Of a DNA stretch of 54,430 nt, positions 45,511-54,430 are shown piece after piece. Positions within the stretch are counted from its first letter, which is position 1. Each line of letters begins with the position of its first letter. The notes under the pieces are model-generated. The model worked only from the letters and a program-made list of their open reading frames with translations. It did no database searches and was not told where the DNA came from. The position numbers and the translations under genes were made by a program. The stretch comes from an uncultured Pirellulaceae bacterium (lineage in GTDB: Bacteria > Planctomycetota > Planctomycetia > Pirellulales > Pirellulaceae): the NCBI GenBank assembly GCA_905480235.1, contig CAJQPP010000087.1, positions 1-54,430 of the forward strand, given 5' to 3'.

Positions 45511-48222
45511 ATGACTACGCCAACAGCACGTGATTTATTCCAAACATTAGATGTTTTCGATACCGGCAGCGGTTCCGCCCATTTATTTCGGCTTAGCCGT
45601 TTGGCAGAGCAGGGCATTGGCAACATCGAAAACCTTCCCTACTCGATTCGTCTTTTGCTGGAATCCGTATTGCGGAACTGCGATGGAACGACCGTTACGG
45701 AAGAAGATGTGCGGAATTTGGCGACTTGGAACGCGGCTGAACCGGCCAAGGTAGAAATCCCGTTCATGCCTGCTCGCGTCGTACTGCAGGATTTTACGGG
45801 AGTTCCAGCGGTCGTGGATTTGGCGGCGATGCGTTCTGCCATGAACCGTTTGGGTGGGGATGTTGAAAAGATCAACCCGTTAATCCCCGTGGATTTAGTG
45901 ATTGACCACAGTGTGCAAGTCGATCGTTTTGGCTCAGCTGACGCGCTGGAATTCAATGTGCATCGCGAGTTTGAGCGGAACAAGGAGCGGTACGAATTCT
46001 TGCGTTGGGGTCAGCAGGGGTTCGACAATTTTCGGGTGATTCCACCCAATGTGGGAATCGTCCATCAGGTCAATCTGGAATTTCTTGCCAAGTGTGTGTT
46101 CCTTAGAGAAGTCGATGGCAAACAAATTGCGCTGCCGGATACCTTGGTGGGTACGGACAGTCACACGACCATGATCAACGGCCTAGGGGTCCTTGGTTGG
46201 GGTGTCGGTGGAATCGAAGCGGAGGCGGCCATGCTCGGTCAGCCAATCTATATGCTGTTGCCCGAGGTGATTGGCTTCGAGCTGACCGGTAAAATGGCGG
46301 TGGGTACTACCGCAACAGATTTAGTTCTCACGGTCACCGAAATTCTTCGCAACGAAGGAGTCGTGGGTAAATTCGTAGAGTTCTACGGTGAGGGCGTTAC
46401 CCAAATGTCGCTGGCCGATAGGGCGACGATTGCGAACATGGCACCCGAATATGGGGCTACCATGGGCTTTTTTCCAATCGATGTAGAAACCATCGATTAC
46501 TTGAAAAGGACCGGGCGGACCAATGAAGAGGCGGAATTGGTGGAGCGATTTACTAAAGAGCAGATGCTGTTCCGCACCCCTGAATCGGTCACTCCTACGT
46601 ACACCAAGACGCTTTCGCTCGATATCGGCGTAATTGAACCCTCGCTGGCTGGCCCTAAAAGGCCTCAGGACCGTATCGCTTTGTCGGACATGAAGTCAGC
46701 GTTCAATCAGGCTCTGCAGGATCCCATCGGAGCTAGCGGGTTTGGATTGGACGAGGCAAAACGCGATGTCATGGCGCGGGTGGAAGCCAATGGTAACTCA
46801 ACAGAAATCGGTCATGGCGCCGTCGTGATTGCGGCGATTACCAGCTGTACCAACACCAGTAATCCTTCGGTCATGGTAGCCGCCGGGTTGTTGGCTCGTA
46901 ACGCCTGCGAAAAGGGTATGGAAGTCAGCTCCTACGTCAAAACCAGTCTCGCGCCGGGTTCTCGAGTCGTGACGGACTACCTGGTAAAAGCTGGGTTGAA
47001 TGACGACCTCGATCAACTTGGGTTCCAAACCGTCGGTTACGGATGCACGTCTTGCATTGGTAACAGTGGGCCGTTACCTGCACCCGTGGCTGCCGCCATA
47101 ACGGAAAGCGATTTGATTGCGTCGGCAGTATTGAGCGGGAATCGAAATTTTGAAGGACGCGTCAATCCGCTGACCAAGGCTAATTACCTGGCAAGTCCCC
47201 CCTTGGTGGTCGCTTATGCATTAGCGGGTACCACCGACATTGACCTTGTCACCGAACCCCTTGGGAGCGACGCGGACGGCAATCACGTCTTGTTGAAAGA
47301 TATTTGGCCGAGCCAGGCTGAGATTGCCCAGGTGGTGCAGGCCAGCATTCAACCGGAAATGTATGTCACCCAATACGGAAATGCCTTTGAATCAAACGAG
47401 GCATGGAATGCCATCAAAATCACCTCCGGCGGAATGTACGAATGGGATGGAGACAGTACCTACATTCAGGAACCGCCCTTCATGACGGATATGACCTGCG
47501 ATGTGCCGAACATCACGCCTATCTCGGGAGCCAGGTGCCTTGTCCTGTTAGGGGACTCGGTGACGACTGACCATATCTCTCCGGCCGGTTCCATCGCTCA
47601 AGATAGCCCTGCGGGTCGATACCTTGCCGACCATGGAGTTCAACCAAGGGATTTCAACAGCTACGGATCACGTCGTGGGAATGACAGAGTCATGGTGCGA
47701 GGAACGTTCGCCAATATTCGCATTCGTAATCAATTGGCACCGGGTACCGAAGGTGGCTGGACAACTTTCTTGCCCACGGGGGAAGTCACCTCCATTTACG
47801 AGGCAGCCGAGCAATACAAGGAAACCGATACTCCCTTGGTGGTATTGGCGGGCAAAGAGTACGGAACTGGCAGCAGCCGAGATTGGGCTGCAAAGGGGAC
47901 TCTACTGTTGGGCGTAAAAGCGGTCCTTGCCGCGAGTTACGAAAGGATTCACCGCAGTAATCTCGTAGGCGTCGGGGTCTTGCCCCTGGAATTTAAGGAC
48001 GGTGCGACCTGGGAAACACTTGGTCTCGATGGCAGCGAAACGTTTAGTATTCCGGAACTGGATAATGATTTGAAGGCTCGCAGTGAGATTGAAGTGGTGG
48101 CTCACAAACAAGATGGTTCCGAAATCCGTTTCACGGTTTCTGTGAGAATTGATACGCCCGTGGAAATCGAGTACTACCGAAATGGGGGAATTCTTCAAAA
48201 AGTTCTGCGAGATTTGGCTTGA
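45511..48222 (+). CDS. acnA: Aconitate hydratase A (aconitase)
   Basis: The 903-aa enzyme interconverts citrate and isocitrate in the TCA cycle through a [4Fe-4S] cluster. The three cluster cysteines are Cys446 (SCTNTSNP) and Cys512 and Cys515 ([12 protein letters not shown]). The substrate-binding blocks [20 protein letters not shown] and [11 protein letters not shown] are all present. The length matches AcnA. ATG 45511 is used; a TTG frame opening 16 codons upstream is less likely. The C-terminal swivel domain is complete. Confidence 0.97.
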   Translation: MTTPTARDLFQTLDVFDTGSGSAHLFRLSRLAEQGIGNIENLPYSIRLLLESVLRNCDGTTVTEEDVRNLATWNAAEPAKVEIPFMPARVVLQDFTGVPAVVDLAAMRSAMNRLGGDVEKINPLIPVDLVIDHSVQVDRFGSADALEFNVHREFERNKERYEFLRWGQQGFDNFRVIPPNVGIVHQVNLEFLAKCVFLREVDGKQIALPDTLVGTDSHTTMINGLGVLGWGVGGIEAEAAMLGQPIYMLLPEVIGFELTGKMAVGTTATDLVLTVTEILRNEGVVGKFVEFYGEGVTQMSLADRATIANMAPEYGATMGFFPIDVETIDYLKRTGRTNEEAELVERFTKEQMLFRTPESVTPTYTKTLSLDIGVIEPSLAGPKRPQDRIALSDMKSAFNQALQDPIGASGFGLDEAKRDVMARVEANGNSTEIGHGAVVIAAITSCTNTSNPSVMVAAGLLARNACEKGMEVSSYVKTSLAPGSRVVTDYLVKAGLNDDLDQLGFQTVGYGCTSCIGNSGPLPAPVAAAITESDLIASAVLSGNRNFEGRVNPLTKANYLASPPLVVAYALAGTTDIDLVTEPLGSDADGNHVLLKDIWPSQAEIAQVVQASIQPEMYVTQYGNAFESNEAWNAIKITSGGMYEWDGDSTYIQEPPFMTDMTCDVPNITPISGARCLVLLGDSVTTDHISPAGSIAQDSPAGRYLADHGVQPRDFNSYGSRRGNDRVMVRGTFANIRIRNQLAPGTEGGWTTFLPTGEVTSIYEAAEQYKETDTPLVVLAGKEYGTGSSRDWAAKGTLLLGVKAVLAASYERIHRSNLVGVGVLPLEFKDGATWETLGLDGSETFSIPELDNDLKARSEIEVVAHKQDGSEIRFTVSVRIDTPVEIEYYRNGGILQKVLRDLA

Positions 48223-48523
48223 GTCGGGTTTTATCTGCGGGTGCTAGGCTAGTTAAACGGTTAAGAGAGGTGCTATCACTACTGAGGCGTTCGGGCATCA
48301 TTTTGAGACGAGGCTTTCGCTAGGTGTCCGGTTATCCGTCTTTTAGGGGTAGTGACTGATTTAAGAAAGTTAACTAGGTGAATTGGCGAGCGGACAGTGG
48401 TCTCCTTTTTGCCTAGTTGGTAAAATAGGGGGAGTGGTTAAATTGAGCCCCCTGTCGAATCTTTTCACCTTGACGCCCTCACATCCCCACTCCGTGTTGG
48501 GCAAGCCTACGAACCGGAATTAG
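48223..48523. other. Intergenic stretch after aconitase
   Basis: About 300 bp without a gene. No clear terminator hairpin with a T run was seen after acnA, and no RNA motif was recognised. Confidence 0.4.
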
Positions 48524-48925
48524 ATGCTTCAACAAGCCAAAAAGCGAAGCAGGAAGAACACTCCTCGGCTCCAATGCAGCAAGTGCTGTCGTATGGAATA
48601 CCACTTCCTAAGCTTAGGGACTCCTCATATGGAGAGTTTCCTCAAGGTTTTGACGTTCGGTACGATCTCTTGGGTTGGCCAGTACCGTTGTGTTTGTTGC
48701 GGTTCAAGTCGGTTTGGTCGATTCGATGGTTTGCGGACCAAGGCACAGGACCGCGCTGCTAACGGGCCGCGAAAATCCGCGAGTTGGAACCCGATTGATT
48801 GGTGGTTAACCTACCGCGACAGTTGGGACGGCAAGCGAAGGCGTCGGAATATTAGCCGTCGTTTCCAGCGGACAAAGTCTAAGAAAAAGTACCGCTACAA
48901 GCCCTTCCGAAAAAAAAATTGGTAG
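48524..48925 (+). CDS. Small basic zinc-ribbon-like protein
   Basis: The 133-aa product has two Cys pairs, CSKC (residues 18-21) and CVCC (56-59) followed by GSSRFGRF, which form a likely zinc ribbon. The rest is very basic (RRRRNISRRF, TKSKKKYRYKPFRKKNW), so it may bind nucleic acid. No named family. ATG 48524 has a weak CGGAA SD. Confidence 0.55.
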   Translation: MLQQAKKRSRKNTPRLQCSKCCRMEYHFLSLGTPHMESFLKVLTFGTISWVGQYRCVCCGSSRFGRFDGLRTKAQDRAANGPRKSASWNPIDWWLTYRDSWDGKRRRRNISRRFQRTKSKKKYRYKPFRKKNW

Positions 48926-48995
48926 ACTGTGCAATGCGCAGACCCGTTGAGATTCACGGGTGAAACTATCCAATCGTTCAATTGTTAACTCCAGC

Positions 48996-49391
48996 ATGCT
49001 GCTGAATTTTTTATGTGTTGGAATCGGCGGTGCGGTTGGCGCAATGGGACGCTATGGGATCTTTCTGTTGGCCACTCAGTGGCTTGGGTACTCGGCTCCA
49101 TTAGCGACGTTTACTGCCAACCTCGTTGGCTGTTTCGTCATTGGCATTCTATTGGGGTACGGGCTCCATAAGCAGGTGGATACAGCCTATCTATTGCTTG
49201 CGGTGGGTTTACTGGGAGCCTTTACAACGTTTTCGACATTCTCTGCTGAGACGTTACTTTTAGCTTTAGAGGGTCAGCTCTGGGTGTCGTTTTTAAACGT
49301 TGTGGGCAATGTTGTGGGCTGCTTGTCCAGTTGCTATTTCGGGCTTGCTCTGGCTGCTTATTGGTCGGGTTCGGATTCCTTGCTTGGCTGA
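48996..49391 (+). CDS. crcB: CrcB/Fluc fluoride ion channel
   Basis: The 131-aa product (from ATG 48996) has four transmembrane helices with the Fluc motifs GGAVGAMGRY, TANLVGCFVIGILLG and GLLGAFTTFSTFS. It exports fluoride as a dual-topology dimer. No fluoride riboswitch of the crcB type was seen upstream. A GTG start at 48960 would add 12 residues. Confidence 0.92.
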   Translation: MLLNFLCVGIGGAVGAMGRYGIFLLATQWLGYSAPLATFTANLVGCFVIGILLGYGLHKQVDTAYLLLAVGLLGAFTTFSTFSAETLLLALEGQLWVSFLNVVGNVVGCLSSCYFGLALAAYWSGSDSLLG

Positions 49392-49426
49392 TATAATTTC
49401 GTAAACCACTTAGCCCGGACGTCTCC

Positions 49427-50077
49427 ATGAACCCACTATATTTTGCAATCATTGCCGCGCCGTTGGGCGTCTACCTGCTGATTATTGGGTTGTTAAACCT
49501 GAGACGGCGGCCGTTTGTCACGACGGGCTCGCGGGATGCTGCCGCGATTGGCATTGCGATATGTGGTTTAATGATCGCCGGTCCCATGGAACTTTTTTTT
49601 CCAGAGAGTGCGGCCGGTCGCTTTGGGCCCTATGTTTGGCTTTTATTAATTGCCTTTTACGGGCTATGTGTTTCGCTCATCGTTTTGTTAATGCGTCCGC
49701 GGATAGTGGTTTATAATCTCAGTCCACAACGTCTGAGGCCCATTTTGGGAGATGTAGCTATTCGGCTTGACCCGAAAGCACGTTGGTCCGGGGAAAGCTT
49801 ATTGTTACCTTCCTTGGATGTTCAGTTAAACCTGGAGGGAAGTTCCTGGTTGAGCAATTCCCAATTGGTTTCTGTCGGAGACAAGCAAAGGTTTGAAGGC
49901 TGGCGAATGCTGGAGAAAGAACTGCGAGAGCAACTGGCTGCCATGAGATCAGAAACCGTGGTCTTCGGTGTCGCTCTGGTGACCGCAGCTTTAGCACTAG
50001 CGACCATTTCCACGGTGTGGATCGTCGCTCAGCCGGAAGTGGCCCGGCAAGCGTTGGCTAATCTGCTACGTCTTTAG
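49427..50077 (+). CDS. Membrane protein of unknown function
   Basis: The 216-aa product has three N-terminal helices (about 5-25, 40-58, 68-88). A soluble middle region with PRIVVYNLSPQRLRPIL follows, then a C-terminal helix (about 178-200). No family is recognised. It lies 35 bp after crcB on the same strand, so co-transcription is possible, and ends before a hairpin that may be a terminator. Confidence 0.65.
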   Translation: MNPLYFAIIAAPLGVYLLIIGLLNLRRRPFVTTGSRDAAAIGIAICGLMIAGPMELFFPESAAGRFGPYVWLLLIAFYGLCVSLIVLLMRPRIVVYNLSPQRLRPILGDVAIRLDPKARWSGESLLLPSLDVQLNLEGSSWLSNSQLVSVGDKQRFEGWRMLEKELREQLAAMRSETVVFGVALVTAALALATISTVWIVAQPEVARQALANLLRL

Positions 50078-50131
50078 GCCCGACGGCTCGTCTTTGTAGA
50101 CCCAGCCCGTCCCTATTGGGTCGGGACAGCA

Positions 50132-50160
50132 GCCACCCCGAGGTGGCCACTCCCCTTTTT
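50132..50160 (+). terminator. Probable terminator
   Basis: GCCACC-CCGA-GGTGGC (50132-50147), 6-bp stem, followed by CACTCCCC and TTTTT. The T run is 9 nt after the stem, so this is moderate evidence only. Confidence 0.5.
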
Positions 50161-50186
50161 ATCAAGCGATTGCCAACCGCCCATAT

Positions 50187-51992
50187 CTAGCTGCGATCGC
50201 GGTCTTTGTTATTACCGCCGCCGCCGCGGCGTGGACGACCACCACGTTTTTTACGAGGTGGTTTTTTTCTCGAAGAGATGTTTGTCTCAACAACGACATC
50301 GATTGTGTCCGCCCAGGTTGGCAGTTTCCGTGCTTTCCCATCTGATTTTGAATCATGGTCGTCATCGCCTTCCAAGGCTTCATCATCCAAATCGTAATCC
50401 ACAATTTCGGAAGATTTTATACTTTCGTCGGCTTTGTCACTTCTTGAGCGTCTGCTTCTGCGTTTGCGAGGGGCCTCGTCATCACCCACCTCATCGCTCA
50501 CTTCGCTGCGACGCTTGCGTGGTCGTTCGTCCTCGTCGGAGGCGTCACTGCGTCCGCCGCGTCGCTTGCGTGGTCGTTCGTCCTCGTCGGAGGCGTCACT
50601 GCGTCCGCCGCGTCGCTTGCGTGGTCGTTCGTCCTCTTCGGAGGCGTCACTGCGTCCGCTGCGTCGTTTGCGTGGTCGTTCGTCCTCTTCGGAGGCGTCA
50701 CTGCGTCCGCTACGTCGTTTGCGTGGTCGTTCGTCCTCTTCGGAGGCGTCACTGCGTTCGCTGCGTCGTTTGCGTGGTCGTTCGTCCTCTTCGGAGGCGT
50801 CACTGCGTCCGCTGCGTCGTTTGCGTGGTCGTTCGTCCTCGTTGGAGGCATCGCTACGCTCGCCGCGACCTTTGCGTGGTCTAGAATCCGCTGCGACGTC
50901 TTCGTTTTCCTCGCTGTGTCTTTTTCTTTGCCGCCTTGGTTTGCTTTCTTCCTCTGTTGAATCGTGGGATTTCGCACTGCGACCGCGACCACCACGTTCT
51001 TTTTTTGGTTCTTCTTGGGAATCTTGACGATTACGCGGGGCTTCTTCTCCTCGACGCTTCGGCCTTCGTCGCCCTGTTGGACGGCGTCCGCCGGGGTCTA
51101 GATCCTCGACTTCGAATTCCACATAGTCTTCGTCTTCAACGTTAGCTTGAGCATCTTGGTGGGAATCGTCGTCCTCATCTCCGTCATCGTCTTGGAAAAC
51201 CTCATCTTGCTGGCCAAAATTTTCGGCGGCGGAATCTGACGCATCGGGTTCCTCAATACCTTGTTCGGAGGTTGCAAACATCTCACCCAAAATGTTCATT
51301 TGGTTCTGCTCGTCGTCCGACGGTTCTGCATTGCCAAGGTCGATAATTCCTGCCCCGAAACCACCCAGATCTGCCGGGGCGGTTGGTTGGGGTGGAGCTT
51401 CTGAGGGCGTATTCGAGGTACGTGACTTGGTAACTTTGGCAGCTTGCTTGGCTTGCGGTGGTTGTTTTTCCGGCGTTTGCTCTTGGGTTTCGGGTTGATC
51501 GGTTTCTTCCTCTAGCCCCAAAGTCGATGCAAGCGAGTCCCAGTGACTGTTTGCGGGTTGGGGTTCGGATTCCTGGGTTGGTTTGGCCGCAGCGGGTTTG
51601 GCGGGCGGTTTTTTGCTCATTTTTTTCTTGTTTTTTCCGGGCTTGTCTTTTTTCGTGGCGGGTTGGGTGGCTGGAGCACTCCAGCCAATTTCCAGGTCCG
51701 TTTCATTCGCCGATTCCATTTTCGGGTCTGCTTGCGAGTCATCTGGTGATTCTGATGTCGCATTTATTGAGGACGATTGCGATTCATGATCGGCGATCGC
51801 AATAGCCGTTTCCGCGGTTTCTATCTTCGCGATTTCTGGCAAAGTGTCAGGTAATTCGGATTCATCCAATTCGATCCCTGAAAACGAGGCGGTGCCCCCA
51901 AAATAATCGTCGATTTCGGTGGTCGTGTCCGCACCCAGCTGTTCGGCTAATTCTTGCCAATGAATGTACTCTTTTTCCTGATTTTCGGTCAT
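50187..51992 (-). CDS. Disordered charged protein with 17-residue tandem repeats
   Basis: The 601-aa product (from ATG 51992) is nearly all Asp, Glu, Lys, Arg, Ser, Pro and Gln. The order is an N-terminal segment with EYIHWQELAEQLGA, an acidic/Ala-Pro-rich region, seven 17-residue repeats of the type SDASEEDERPRKRRSGR plus one degenerate copy, and an Arg/Gly tail (RKKRGGRPRRGGGG) resembling RGG boxes of RNA-binding proteins. Predicted to be largely disordered. It may be a nucleic-acid-associated scaffold. No enzyme domain is visible. A longer frame from 52151 lacks a better start. Confidence 0.7.
   Translation of the reverse strand: MTENQEKEYIHWQELAEQLGADTTTEIDDYFGGTASFSGIELDESELPDTLPEIAKIETAETAIAIADHESQSSSINATSESPDDSQADPKMESANETDLEIGWSAPATQPATKKDKPGKNKKKMSKKPPAKPAAAKPTQESEPQPANSHWDSLASTLGLEEETDQPETQEQTPEKQPPQAKQAAKVTKSRTSNTPSEAPPQPTAPADLGGFGAGIIDLGNAEPSDDEQNQMNILGEMFATSEQGIEEPDASDSAAENFGQQDEVFQDDDGDEDDDSHQDAQANVEDEDYVEFEVEDLDPGGRRPTGRRRPKRRGEEAPRNRQDSQEEPKKERGGRGRSAKSHDSTEEESKPRRQRKRHSEENEDVAADSRPRKGRGERSDASNEDERPRKRRSGRSDASEEDERPRKRRSERSDASEEDERPRKRRSGRSDASEEDERPRKRRSGRSDASEEDERPRKRRGGRSDASDEDERPRKRRGGRSDASDEDERPRKRRSEVSDEVGDDEAPRKRRSRRSRSDKADESIKSSEIVDYDLDDEALEGDDDHDSKSDGKARKLPTWADTIDVVVETNISSRKKPPRKKRGGRPRRGGGGNNKDRDRS
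50509..50865. repeat. Seven-copy 51-bp tandem repeat inside the disordered protein gene
   Basis: Seven consecutive 51-bp units (17 codons each on the minus strand) of near-identical sequence, with an eighth degenerate unit at the C-terminal side. In-frame units and high identity suggest copy-number change by slippage or recombination. Confidence 0.9.
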
Positions 51993-52040
51993 GAGAGACT
52001 TTGGTTCGGGGATGGGATTTCGTGTCGAATTAAGCTCGCT

Positions 52041-52069
52041 AGTATATCCGTTTGGATTCAAATACGTAA
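52041..52069 (-). promoter_or_regulatory. Candidate promoter of the tandem-repeat protein gene
   Basis: On the minus strand TTACGT (52064-52069) and TATACT (52041-52046) are separated by 17 bp. The predicted start would be about 40 bp before the ATG at 51992. The -10 is a good match, the -35 moderate. Confidence 0.4.
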
Positions 52070-52253
52070 CGGGAGAAATGCCCTCACTGGAGATACGAAG
52101 GGTAATTTCTAATTCAAATTGGGGGAGTTTCCCCCAATTGGGAAATTGCACTCCCGCTGTAGGTTACCTGCCCCCGATGAGCGGCCGTGCCTCGATTCGT
52201 GGGGTGTTTGCCGGTTTTATAGGGGGTTTGCCATGAAATTAGGGAGCTCACAT

Positions 52254-52290
52254 AAAAAACCGTCGACGCATCCTGCGATACGTCGACGGT
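52254..52290 (-). terminator. Rho-independent terminator of the DUF11 gene
   Basis: ACCGTCGACG (52259-52268) pairs with CGTCGACGGT (52281-52290), preceded on the plus strand by an A run (52254-52259) that becomes a T run on the minus strand. It lies 44 bp after the DUF11 gene stop. Confidence 0.85.
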
Positions 52291-52333
52291 TCTCTCTCAA
52301 CGAATCCCGGTAAACCCGGGTGTTTTCGTGCTC

Positions 52334-54388
52334 TTACCGTTTGAACGATCCGTCGCTGGGCGAGTTTTCGTTGTCTGCGGTTTCCGGAGTTCCGGCGGTT
52401 GCCTCACCAAAGAAGCGGGTGGTACCCTCAGCGACTTCGTGTGAGTCAGCTTCGTCGCACAACAGTTGTGCTCGGAAGCGATGCGAACCAGGCTGGTTGG
52501 CCGAGGCGATGACTTTCAAAATGACGTCTTGCCCTGGCTCAATTTGCGATATCGGTGCAAAAGTGACTTGCCCAGGAGCGAGTTCGTGGGGGATGCCGTC
52601 AGCATTTTTGGGCTCCACACCCTCGCTGAAATGCATGACAACGTTTACCACACGAGCTGCCTTGGTACCCCGATTGGTGATGCGAATTTGGTATTCGATG
52701 TTCTCACCAGTGGGCAGAGGTCCCTTGGGGTCGGCAACCGCCAACACTAAGTCGGCGACCGCATCCACTTTGGTGATGGCTGAATCCGTAGCCGCCAAGT
52801 CACCTAGTCCTCGGGTGGCTGCGTCGACGGTAATGTCGCCAGCCATTTTCATGTTACAGCTCATCTGATAGGTACGTTGGTTACCCGGCGAAAGCATGCC
52901 GACGTTCCAACGGATCCCACCATCAATTTTTTCTGCGTTGTCGATTCCCGACAAGAATTCCACGCCGGGTGGTAACGCCACGGCTGCCACGACCTCTCGG
53001 GCCATGGCGTCTCCTTGGTTGGAAACAGTAATCTGATAGGTGGCAATGCTACCTGCGTATTTCATCGGCGGTCCATCCAATTTGACGTTCAACACCGCAC
53101 GGCGAACAATGATTTCCCGTGTGTCTGATTTTTTCAGATCACCGTCAGCAACCACGGTAGTGGTTAGGTCTAAAGTACCCGCAGAGCGAGCAATCAATTC
53201 AACTTGGAACTTCTTTTGTTGCTGTGGCAAGATGTTGTCGAGCTTTGCTCGTTCACCACCAAGAACCTCGGGCAACATAACGATGACATTGTCTGCTGTT
53301 CCGGTGCCCGGGTTGGATACCGTTACGTCGTAAAGTGCTTTTTCGCCAAACTGGACTTCGGTTGGACCCGCGATTTGAATCGAAAGCTGAGGTTGAGTTA
53401 CCTCGACCGTGGTCTTGCCGCGGATGGGCTTGAAGGTCCATTCGACATCAATATCAAAGGGGCGAGCCTCACGCGGAATCACTTCGATGGTGACCTTTTC
53501 GGTCGTGTTGGCCTCAACGATGGGGATTTGCCAAACCAGGAGTGGTTCTTCACTGTCGCCCGTCATTTCTTTAGAGCCTGTGGATGGCATTACGGATGTT
53601 ACGTCAACCCACTCCGGGAAATTAACACCCACGATGACCGTGTTGGCACTTCGCGATTCCAGATTTTCCACCGTCACTTCGAAACGAGCCGGCTTACCAA
53701 TAGTAATGCTGGCAGGTCCGTTTGAGGTGACTCTTAATTTCGGGCCTTCAGAAACCGTCAATCCTGCGCTCGTCCTCGCCTGAGGAATCGTCGATGTCAC
53801 GGGTGAGGGTTCGATGGTTGCCACATCATTCGTGTCGTAAGGTTCCATTCGGTTAGCTGCTTGAGCTTCCAACTCGCGGTCACGTAAGCTGTTTAATGCT
53901 TCGGTGGCGGATACCTGTTGTACCTCGGCACCCGCGGGCGATTGAATGGGTTGCACCGGAACCGTTTGTGCTTGCTTCGGAGTGCCAATCATTGAAGATT
54001 GATCGTCGCCAGGTGTGGCGGGCGTCCGGAGATCGGCCGTGGTGGTTTGCGGTTGGAATTCCGCTGGCGAAAACTGAGGGGTCGGAGCTGCCTTCATTTC
54101 TGCCGGTTGTTGCGGCGTCACCGTTCCAATAGCGCCGGCGTTTTTGACCGCCGGAACCGGAACAGGCGTCGCGTTTGTTTTGCCACTCAGTATTTCAGGA
54201 ACTTTTATTTCTTCCTGATAACCCACGGGCTGCACTGCAGGACCCTGGTCTGGGGCTTTGGGGACATACGTCGGTTGGGTTTGCTGAGGAGCAAATCCAC
54301 CTCCCGTCTGTGCCAAGGTGATTTGATACGAAAGTACCGCAATTAGGGCGGCCATAGCGAACGTTGAGAGAGAGTTTTTTTTGCGCAT
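52334..54388 (-). CDS. Exported DUF11-repeat envelope protein
   Basis: The 684-aa product has a signal peptide (about 1-26, ending TLAQ). A Pro/Gln/Thr-rich linker (about 30-190) is followed by four DUF11/CARDB-type Ig-like beta domains. Their recurring pattern is ITVSNQGDAMAREVVAAVALP, YDVTVSNPGTGTADNVIVMLP and YQIRITNRGTKAARVVNVV. Such proteins (conserved repeat domain, OmcB-like) are common in planctomycete and chlamydial envelopes and probably form structural surface layers. ATG 54388 is preferred over 54424 because the signal peptide starts there. Confidence 0.8.
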   Translation of the reverse strand: MRKKNSLSTFAMAALIAVLSYQITLAQTGGGFAPQQTQPTYVPKAPDQGPAVQPVGYQEEIKVPEILSGKTNATPVPVPAVKNAGAIGTVTPQQPAEMKAAPTPQFSPAEFQPQTTTADLRTPATPGDDQSSMIGTPKQAQTVPVQPIQSPAGAEVQQVSATEALNSLRDRELEAQAANRMEPYDTNDVATIEPSPVTSTIPQARTSAGLTVSEGPKLRVTSNGPASITIGKPARFEVTVENLESRSANTVIVGVNFPEWVDVTSVMPSTGSKEMTGDSEEPLLVWQIPIVEANTTEKVTIEVIPREARPFDIDVEWTFKPIRGKTTVEVTQPQLSIQIAGPTEVQFGEKALYDVTVSNPGTGTADNVIVMLPEVLGGERAKLDNILPQQQKKFQVELIARSAGTLDLTTTVVADGDLKKSDTREIIVRRAVLNVKLDGPPMKYAGSIATYQITVSNQGDAMAREVVAAVALPPGVEFLSGIDNAEKIDGGIRWNVGMLSPGNQRTYQMSCNMKMAGDITVDAATRGLGDLAATDSAITKVDAVADLVLAVADPKGPLPTGENIEYQIRITNRGTKAARVVNVVMHFSEGVEPKNADGIPHELAPGQVTFAPISQIEPGQDVILKVIASANQPGSHRFRAQLLCDEADSHEVAEGTTRFFGEATAGTPETADNENSPSDGSFKR

Positions 54389-54430
54389 TTTTCTTCTGCC
54401 TGAAGTTTCGAAAAAGGACTTCATTAGGCA

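Larger units (their letters stand above)
51993..52333. other. Intergenic region with hairpin, promoter and terminator
   Basis: Contains a strong palindrome AATTGGGGG-AGTTT-CCCCCAATT (52117-52139), a likely minus-strand promoter and the terminator of the DUF11 gene (both listed). No gene was found. Confidence 0.45.

Noticed and set aside
48926..48995. Possible fluoride riboswitch before crcB
   Set aside because: The upstream sequence does not show the conserved bases or pseudoknot of the crcB motif.
50231..51027. Plus-strand long frames over the repeat region
   Set aside because: They are shadows of the 51-bp repeat, kept open by its length being a multiple of three.

Overview
The window looks like a chromosomal segment of a planctomycete, most likely in or near the Pirellulaceae. 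The basis is family-level: MJ0042-type and other CxxC zinc ribbons fused to membrane segments, a PEP-CTERM exported protein, a stand-alone RNA polymerase alpha-CTD-like protein, a DUF11-repeat envelope protein, a fragment of a 'MSPEQ' type Ser/Thr kinase, many short monocistronic units on both strands, GC near 50 percent and frequent starts without a Shine-Dalgarno (SD) sequence. No rRNA, CRISPR array or intact insertion sequence was seen.

Layout. Positions 1-428 hold the C-terminal half of a retron-type reverse transcriptase cut by the window edge. Next come an RluA-type pseudouridine synthase, tRNA-Lys(UUU), an exported endonuclease/exonuclease/phosphatase protein, a kinase gene fragment and about 1 kb of AT-rich DNA without a convincing gene. 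A PEP-CTERM lytic polysaccharide monooxygenase (LPMO, AA10) follows. From 5.6 to 12.8 kb there are a methyltransferase, a zinc-ribbon membrane protein, a PPK2 kinase, a Rieske oxygenase, a ThDP enzyme and a membrane protein. A selenocysteine tRNA lies at 13687-13783.

From 13.8 to 30.8 kb lie exported proteins and enzymes: a thioredoxin-like/TPR protein, an S9 peptidase, an esterase-like hydrolase, a DUF3592 protein, a GspF-like protein, two further methyltransferase/glycosyltransferase genes, a transglutaminase-like protein, a solute-binding-like lipoprotein and a Cys-rich beta-barrel candidate. From 30.8 to 42.5 kb are an Nramp-related transporter, a UvrD/PcrA helicase, the alpha-CTD-like protein, a Sir2 deacylase, a DUF4212/sodium:solute symporter pair, and peptidase E next to a Lon-like protease. 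From 42.6 kb to the right edge are a zinc-ribbon gene pair, aconitase, a CrcB fluoride channel, a 51-bp tandem-repeat protein and a DUF11 envelope protein.

Most genes are unrelated housekeeping or envelope functions. The clear functional pairings are the DUF4212/symporter pair, peptidase E with Lon, the zinc-ribbon pair at 42.7-44.9 kb, and possibly the ThDP enzyme with the Rieske oxygenase. The items most worth follow-up are the retron RT at the edge (its ncRNA and partners lie outside the window), the tRNA-Sec, the surface-sorted LPMO, the Cys-rich barrel, the repeat protein and several unexplained palindromes and small ORFs. I did not find a complete, clearly novel multi-gene system inside the window.
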